Source of the DNA: Lunularia cruciata
Lineage: Eukaryota > Streptophyta > Marchantiopsida > Lunulariales > Lunulariaceae
Direction of reading: 5' to 3'
Assembly (NCBI GenBank): GCA_948567375.1
Contig: OX419758.1
Location: forward strand, 9,429,001 to 9,493,000
Length of the DNA stretch: 64,000 nt
Shown: positions 56,460 to 64,000 of the stretch, piece by piece
Numbering within the stretch: the stretch's first letter is position 1
Layout: every line of letters begins with the position of its first letter
The notes under the pieces: generated by a model
What the model was told of the DNA's origin: nothing
Seen by the model: the letters and a program-made list of their open reading frames with translations, nothing else
Database searches by the model: none
Translations under genes and position numbers: made by a program

Positions 56460-59400
56460 TTTTCTCCTAGAAGCTATAGAAAGATATCCAAGGCCATTCA
56501 ACAAGCAACTACAATGAACAAGTGTGCCATACATTTCTGGACCAATGTTATTTGGACTAAACATTTGGATTTCCTACTCTAGAACTGGGAGTTGAGTGAT
56601 TTTGCCATCATCCATGAGACAAAGGGCCAGAGAGAGAAGACAATAGGAGGATTGAGTGGAAACTCTAACAATTGGAATGGAACATTGATGAATAGTACTT
56701 CGTCCAAGCAAATGAGTGGTAGGAGCAATGACTTTAGATACCAAGTTTGCTGATAGAGAATTGACAAAAAAGAATCAAGGTCACATTCAATGCTAAGAGA
56801 TCAAAGAATAATAGGTGAAGGTAGCTAGTTGCAAAGATCCAGCCAAGAAGGCCATCATAGAGGCAATTATAAAATTACTCAAACCAAAGCACACCACTTA
56901 TCTAACCAACAACCAGGAAATATTCTTTGAATACATGTATGAGGAGGAAGTAGTGAATTGGGCTACAAATGTTTTACTATCAAGCAAGGATATTTCACCA
57001 AGACTTCAAGGAGGATGGAGGTGCCACATTCCTAGCCCCATTCTCCATCCATTTCTACATGGAGATGAATTTGTTAACAAAGGAGGAAAGGAGAAGATTC
57101 CTGACCCACTTCCATCCTATAGGATATTTCCAGAACCAGACCAAAGGACATGCTCAAAAAGAAGTATCAAGATGCCAATGCTACATCTGCAACTTTTGGA
57201 ATGTTCATACTAGTGGAAGAAAAGATAATTACTCCAAAGATTGCTAAGAGGAAGAAGAGTAATCCAAAGAAGTAGTCCAAATCTGCAAAGAAGTTGCGGT
57301 CTAGTTGCATCCAAACAATAGAAGTGTCCTCTTCAGAAGGAGAAGTAGAGGAAATAGAGGAGGTTAATGAAGACAAAAGAAGAACAAGGGTCCTTCATCT
57401 TAAAAAAATCCACATCAAAAGCAAGAGTGGAGGAGGAACAATGGGAAGATGTACAATTTGCTTCAATTCCCAAAGATCAAGAAATGATTGAGAATCCAAT
57501 GAAATAAGATGAGCAGAAGAAGAGACTACATCACAAAAGAAAGTGCCGCTCAACCCCATTCATATTCATTCATTCAAGAGACATAAGGCTAGGACAAAGA
57601 ACATGACCACACTGAGTACTCAAGGGACAGAGAACTTTGGCCCAAAGTGCAACATGATGTTGAAGTTACAACCAAAAATGACCAAATTACTAAGCATGAT
57701 GAAGAGGAAGAACTAGATATAGAAGTTGATGTCACAAATCATGCACCAATAGCACATAATAAAATCCAGGAAGGCTTGATTCCCTCAGCACCAATGTATG
57801 TTAAGGAAGCTGCCCATTTGTCATCCACTCAATAAGAGCAACATTGCAATTGATGGAGATTTTACTAGCCTAGTATCAAGTTGACTGCCCTAACATTTTG
57901 CACTACACCATACTCATATGTAACATGCACAAGCAGGTCTATACTAGGAATGCTAAGGAGAACCACATCAAGGAAGAGGGGACCAAAGTAAGGAACCTAT
58001 ACAAAGAAGAGTCCAAGAAGGTAACGACCTTGGTGCAAGAGAATAATGAAATCAAGAGATGGTGTGCAAACATGGAAGAAAATTATGATCACAAGGAGGA
58101 TGAGAACCAGAAATTGCAAGGAGAGTTAAGAGCACTCTGTTGGAGGGCCAATTGCACAAGAAGGATGAAGAATTGTTTAGCACTTGAAATGAGGTAGAGA
58201 ATGCTATGGTCAAGGTCATGGTCTTAGAGATACAGATGCACAAATACCAAAAGGAGGTAGCACTTCAATTGGAACACATGGCCATGGAGTTGGAGAAAAT
58301 CTAAAAACAGCAAGCAAAAAGTATCCATATGTAAGAGGCACTATAAGAGGAGTAGAATACTCAGACCCAACAATTGGAAGGGGAAAAGAGTAACCCTTCA
58401 CCAATTGGAGTAAGCTCAGAATTTCTTTGTGGAGAGGTTATAGGAAGAAGATAACTAAGAGCACTCAAGGAAAATATACATAAACTCAAGTTGCAAGCAC
58501 AAAGACTAGAGTGCCAGACCTATGAGGAAGAGAAAATAGTTCATTCATCAATTTGGCTTAAGGAGCACTCAAATTGCAAGTTTACAAAAGTCAGAAAGAC
58601 CTTAGTACTAGAAATTGCAAGGTTTAAAGCATAGATTGACCACTTCTTGAAGGAATTGAACATCAAAGGTAGTTCTTCTCAACCAAACCCTAGGCCAAGG
58701 ATACTCCACCTCATGAAGAAGGGATAGTTATGTTCAAGTAAGCCAAAAAAAATTTAGATGAAGATGTTACTCTTAGTATAATGCACTCAAAATTGTACAT
58801 AGTTTAAGATGGATACATTTGGAGTTGTTTAGAATATCACCATTAAGATGACATTTGTATTTGTAGAATTGTGGAGTAGGTCATCAATGTAAACATCCAA
58901 AATTGTACATATTTCAAAAAGAATGTGCTAAGGGTTGTAGGTCCAAAGGATATAATTTCAATTTAGATTTGAGGGAAGACCTAACATCTTCCTTGACACA
59001 TGTAAGATGCTTAATCAATCTATAGGTGCTAAAGATAAAATAGGATTAGGACCTTATTTGAGTGATGTACATAGTATCTTGGAGAGATCCTTAGGCTCTC
59101 AATTCCTTTGAGGCAAGGGTAAGAATTTATTTAAGGCTTGGCCCAAAGGCACTTGTGTTCATTTTTATCATACTTGAAATTCAATGAAGAGTACTTGGAA
59201 TTATTTATAGATTGAGTCTCTTCTATTCTATGTGTTTTTGATGGTTTGAGTCAAGTAAAGGTAAGGAATTTCATAGTAAGTTCACAAGATCTTGATTGTA
59301 GATGGTGTAATTGCCCTTGATCAGGATGTGTGATTCTTGAGGAAACCCAAGGAGTGAACCTATGTGCATTGAGGAGATGATAGGGATACTTTGAGCATGA

Positions 59401-59710
59401 GAAGTACCACAGAAGCAAAAAGTCAAAGCATTTGGATGACATGAAGATAGATTCTTCATTTGTGCCTTCCAAGAAGGGTATTACACACTTACATGGGTGA
59501 TAATTTAGGATGGAGAGGCACTCGGAGTGAAGTGAACCATCACCTTTAGGAATAACTTGGATTAAATGTGTAGTGAAATTGAATTTTTTTCTGTAGTGCA
59601 CCATAAGAGGTGACACGACACTCTTTTGGGAGTGGTTCCTACCCAATAGGTAAGATAGAAAAATAAAGAAATTTGTGATATTGTATAACAACCCAACAAA
59701 CACCAAATCA
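56460..59710 (+). repeat. Unclassified dispersed coding repeat, copy 2
   Basis: The plus strand encodes interrupted pieces of a protein: SDFAIIHETKGQREKTIGG (near 56600), KPKHTTYLTNNQ...FEYMYEEE (56815-57213), FSIHFYMEMNLLTKEERRRF (56969-57247), an acidic Ser/Glu stretch (57294-57491), and a long coiled-coil-like Lys/Glu region (57898-58197). The tail at 58860-59690 matches 7670-8560. A related protein is encoded on the opposite strand at 62362-62066. I do not recognise it. Repetition plus decay suggests a mobile-element protein, perhaps Gag-like. Confidence 0.5.
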
Positions 59711-60059
59711 AAGCATTTTACTAAGTGATAGTTTGTTCACATGAGGATACGGGTCGGAAATAGTAAGATATAAATAAAATGTCATAGAATGTAGTCCATC
59801 ATTATTTCCTCTTCAATCTCTTGGGTAGAAACCACACCCACAAGAGAGCAAGGTCATTAAGAAGGCACAATATGGGAAAGAAAAAAAAAACATCCACAAT
59901 CACACCAAATTACTATCCTTAGTCTTGAAAGTGGGGTGATAATTCAAGTAAGGTGTCTCCTCCCCATTAGAAGATCCTCCAAAGATCACCTGACCTCCCT
60001 CCAAGTGACCAATCACTCCTATTGATCTATCACTCAAAGGATAATAGTCACTTAAAAGA

Positions 60060-60410
60060 ATGGATTCCAACCTCCTTGTGAAGATCTGTCTTATCCCTAC
60101 TATTTGGAAGGCATTCTCTTTGGGTCCATTAGCTTTGATGCAAGGGTACATGTTCAAACAAGATGGTAGTAGAGTGGCATATCAACACTACATGACTTCC
60201 TTGTCCTATCAAGGCATCAACATTGAGTTTTTGAAATCAGCTAAGGATCAAACACGCAAGAGAGCATTTCCATCACTAAAAAGACAAATTGCTTCAAGTC
60301 CAAAGATCATGTCACTTGCACAAGAGATGCAAGAAATGACAAAGAGTGGGGCTCTTTTATTTATTCACCTTGTGATAACTACACACTTAGCACTTCAAAC
60401 TGCTTGCTGA
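60060..60410 (+). other. 116-codon open frame of unknown nature
   Basis: Encodes MDSNLLVKICLIPTIWKAF and continues without stop to LQTAC. It does not resemble a domain I know and has no clear start context. It sits between the two inverted copies of the unclassified repeat, so it is more likely part of that element than a host gene. Confidence 0.25.
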
Positions 60411-60749
60411 TATTGCAAATAGGATTGGGAGTCAAAAAAATCTACCAATTAATATCTACTACCTAACATCCAAATCCAATACTAAGGCTTTAAAAGCCAC
60501 TACCCCGCTACTTCTACTACAACATTAAAGTCCACTACTCCACTACAAAGTAGTGATAGTTGCATCCATCACACTCTACTCTACTGATTTCTGAGGTTCA
60601 TGATCTTCCACTACCTCATCAAATCATTGCGTAACGTCTAATGGTGTGAACTTGATACTCTCCCTAATCTGATTTGATGCAAAAATCCACCACTACTTTG
60701 TTCCAAAGCTTCCATTGATAGAGGTTTCTGCAACTTTGTTCAAAGGATT

Positions 60750-63700
60750 TGCATCTCTTGGATGTCTTCCTATAGAATTGACCGTTCTAAAAATTCCTTG
60801 AGGGTATGTATCATTGCAGAGTTGTCTCAATTTCCTCTACTTCTTCTCCTTGGCAAATCCCTTCACTAACAATTGTACTATAATGTCTCCATCCGGTTGG
60901 CTTGCGGTGGTAACTTTGGTTGGTGGGTTGGCCTCTAGGCATGTGGTAGCAAGCTATTTAGAAATCTGGGTCAATTCCTCCTTTAGTTGTAGCATCCCCT
61001 TGGTCTGCTCCTCATTTTTGGTCTACAACTCCTGCAACTAAAGATTGGTTGTCCATTGGTACTCCAAGAACGAAGCTTTGTATGCTTCCTTGTGGTCTTG
61101 CAATTGTTGACATTTTGCAATCTAGGCAGTCATGGCTGATTGAAGCTTGAAATGCTTCATCTCCACCTTGTTCTTGGCCAAATATTGATGTAGGAGGGTA
61201 AGTACTTCATCCAACTCCTTGATCTTTTCCTTATCAGATTCTTTGATCTTGGTCCAAGTAAGGATTTCTCCCTTCAGATCCTCAATCTCCTCCAGAAGTG
61301 CTAACTCCTTCTCTCCTTGCTTGTGTTCCTTGTTCTTGAGACATGCTATCTTGTTCTTGTAAGTGTCTACAAAGGCAAGTTGACAATGAACTGCAAATGT
61401 AAACTCCTTACCAATGAGGCATAGTCATAGACCTCTAGCTTCTTCTACTTGTAAATTGGTAAGTATTCATCAAGTGCTAACATGAGAACTAATAATGAAT
61501 GTGCAATGAAGGTGTTTCCATGCTTGCTCCTATTTGTCAATTCCTCCAAAGTGAGGTCTATCATACTATAACTCACAAGTACAACTTCATTGTTGAAGCA
61601 AAGAACAAACTCTATTCCTCAACTTCCCTCTCCTTGGGTCTAACTTCCTCATGTTGCCCTACTTGTAGTGCCTCTAGTTGTACTTTAGTAAGTCTTTAGG
61701 AGCTGGCTTTGAATGAGTGGGCTTCTATAGAATTCCAACACCTTCACTTCTTGGTCTCTATTCCTTTCTTCTTCTTCCAATGATGCACCTACTCCATCTC
61801 TATCTTCTAACTCAATTTTATAGACCTTCTCAAATCCATCTTCTTCTTCTTTGGATTCAATCAATGTATTCCCTTTGGTTTCTTATGCTACTTCTTCTTC
61901 CTCTTCATCAGATTCTAGGATGGTTATTAGTTTTTGTTTCTTGGTTGCCAATGTTGGAGGCATCTTCTTGGAAGGCTAGTAGGATTGCCTTGTTTTCTTC
62001 CCACCAGACCTATTGAGAGCCTTGTACTTGGCATTTTTTGCAAAGAAAGCATCTCCATGTTGCATCTAATTCATCTCCTTCATACCTTTTGCATCCAACA
62101 AGAAATACATGCTCAAATAATAGTGCCTGGGAAACATGCTCTTCTCTTTGTTGGTCAGTACGTTCATACCAATAAAAAAGTGAATCATGAATGGTATCAT
62201 TTGATGAGATTTGGGTCCTTCAAAGGATGTGAATAATTGGATAAGGTATTGAGTGAAAATTCTCACTAAGTTGATAGGAGTTCTTGAGAACACATATTCA
62301 AAGGAAGTTGCTATGGCATTCAAGAGGTAGGTGGTTTGTTGAGGTTTAAAGATCTTCATCAATGCTCCTACAAAAGCTTTGTAGGGAAAGTCCTTTTAGG
62401 TATGTGTCCATCCATTTGAATGAGTCCTCTTGGTAACAAAGGAGTCATGAATTTGATCTTGCATGGGGTGGCTCATAGTTCCTAAACTTGTCTTCATCAT
62501 GATACCATCCTTGGGTCCGGCATCCTTCCCCAACACTTGTCTCTAATGAACCTCTATCTATGACCACAAATTTGCCCAAAGTTGGCCCAACAATATTTGC
62601 TTCATCCCTTTGGTTTCAATACCCATAGGTCTTGAGATATATTCCCAATTCCAAAGGAGGCGATCAAATTGAATCTCTCTATTAGCACTCTTTGTGCCTC
62701 CATCTCTCAAGGGTTGATGGAAGGTTTCTCAGGTTGAGGGAACTCTTCCTTGGTGGATTCACCATCCTTGCTATGCCAATTTTTCTACAGTTGCTGAGCA
62801 TAATCAATTCCCAAAGATATCCGCACTCTCTTCCTGAAATTGCACTCTTCTTCCTTGGTGTCCAAAATCCCTTAACAGTCACCAAGGATGGAGCTTCTTT
62901 GAGAGGAAAGACTTCAACCTATAGACTTCACATTGCCTCATTCAATTTAACCAGCCCAGATGGCTAGTGTATTTGGTCTCACTACTCATAGACATTCTTG
63001 ATTTGGAGCCTATCCCTAGTCATGCAAATTGAACATCCATCTCACTTGCACATGAGATTTTCATGACTGTCAATTCTTGGCCGCAGTACTTGATTCCAAT
63101 CAAGAAGGTACATTTGGTCAAAAGTCACAATCTCATTGATTCAGAAGATTATCGGACCAGGCACTTCCTCACTCCAAGTGAATGGCTACTCCCTCTAAGT
63201 AACCAATATCTTTGGAGTGATCCTCTTATTGCAAATGACCGATGCTCCACATCTTGGAATGAGGCTTCCAAGCGTCACTTGTAGTGAAGCTTCCACTTGT
63301 TACTTGGAGTGAGACTCTACTTGTCTTGAGAGAGGACTCCCTCGTGAAAAATTCTCCCATCATAGGAGGTCTTTTCTAGAATGACCATATTTGCTCCTTA
63401 TTCTATTGGTTCCTTACCTTTCTACCTACAAAATAAAGAGAATGGAACCAAAAATAGAAAATTTTCCAAAAATGAGGGTGCCACATACTATAACACTTTC
63501 AGTCATTCATAGTCATTTCAAACTTGTATCCTTGTGGGAACTTGTTCTTACCATTTTTACTACCAGTACATCAACATTGGGTTGGCATAGTTTGCTTCTA
63601 AAACATCTTGTTAAAAACTATTGCTAGCTTGTGCCACTCTTGGAAGTTCAACTTGTGGCCCTATTCAATGGTAAGGATGTTGATATTGATCACATGCTCC

Positions 63701-64000
63701 TTAGCAAGGTGATTTAGTATCTTTAGGCATATCTTGGAGTCCTCCTTAAGTCCTTTTCTTTGTCATCTATACTCTATAAATAACCATAATAGAAAAGAGC
63801 CTCTTTGAACAAGGGATCTCTAGCAATTATATAACAAAACATCCAAAGAATAGAATCTTTATCATGCACACCACAAAAGAAATAGAACATGTTATCCTTG
63901 ATGGTCTCAACTTTATTCTTATTTCTTGTGTAATACACTTTAAGAAGTTGCGCCTTGAGGTACTTATCTACCAGATCAAAAAAAGTTTTGTTAGATATCA
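60750..64000 (-). repeat. Unclassified dispersed coding repeat, inverted copy 3
   Basis: The minus strand at 62362-62066 encodes KPQQTTYLLNAIATSFEYVF...PFMIHFFIGMNVLTNKEKSMF, matching the order of the plus-strand copy at 56870-57110 (TTYL, FEY, F-IHF, MN-LT). It is followed by a Glu-rich acidic stretch near 61900 (ESDEEEEEVA). Further weak coiled-coil pieces reach about 61000. The upper limit runs off the window. Confidence 0.45.

Noticed and set aside
59251-59706. 151-codon minus frame
   Set aside because: Antisense to the conserved tail of the unclassified repeat, which is also present near 7670-8560. No domain.

Overview
The window is plant nuclear DNA: one multi-exon immune-receptor-like gene on the minus strand (about 10.2-17.6 kb) in a sea of retrotransposon debris. 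Evidence for a land-plant nucleus: GT-AG introns, an NB-ARC domain with plant-type motifs, plant-type chromoviruses (Ty3/Gypsy elements with a chromodomain) primed by initiator tRNA-Met, plant-type LINE remnants, and a small insertion resembling plastid atpB. An alpha/beta-hydrolase fused to NB-ARC is known to me from liverworts. Together with the high repeat load, this makes a non-flowering land plant (bryophyte, fern, lycophyte or gymnosperm) more likely than a flowering plant. I cannot name the species.

Layout. 1-8.7 kb: unclassified repeats, a solo LTR (1309-2050), a decayed gag (2051-3500), a (TA)n tract, a pyrimidine-rich LTR-like block ending in a run of 30 C, and an unclassified repeat. 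9.5-9.8 kb: three 92-bp tandem repeats. 10.2-17.6 kb: the gene. Seven predicted exons, all joined in phase 0, encode a SERAC1-like alpha/beta-hydrolase whose nucleophile Ser is Gly, then NB-ARC, an acidic linker and armadillo (ARM) repeats. The ARM repeats lie in ~264-bp DNA units, and the array continues past the first stop as a frameshifted tail. 18.5-26.2 kb: two LINE-type reverse-transcriptase copies facing tail to tail, one interrupted by a 546-bp LTR, plus several short copies of the same LINE 3' tail. 26.7 kb: atpB-like insertion. 27-31 kb: AT-rich DNA and repeats. 31,658-38,248: a complete chromovirus (minus strand) with LTRs of 734 and 736 bp, PBS, PPT, all domains, and a perfect 5-bp target duplication TTGGA, but with broken frames. 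38.3-49.4 kb: nested LTR and gag remnants, including three more LTRs of the same chromovirus family. 49.9-54.7 kb: a second, decayed chromovirus on the plus strand with a 3' LTR. 54.7-64 kb: repeats, including inverted copies of an unclassified protein-coding repeat.

The main biological candidate is the hydrolase-NB-ARC-ARM gene. The inferred model is a STAND-type receptor in which a catalytically altered hydrolase is the N-terminal module and ARM repeats replace the usual leucine-rich repeats. Most other reading frames over 60 codons are shadows or transposon fragments. I found no rRNA, tRNA or CRISPR. All alignments were made by eye.
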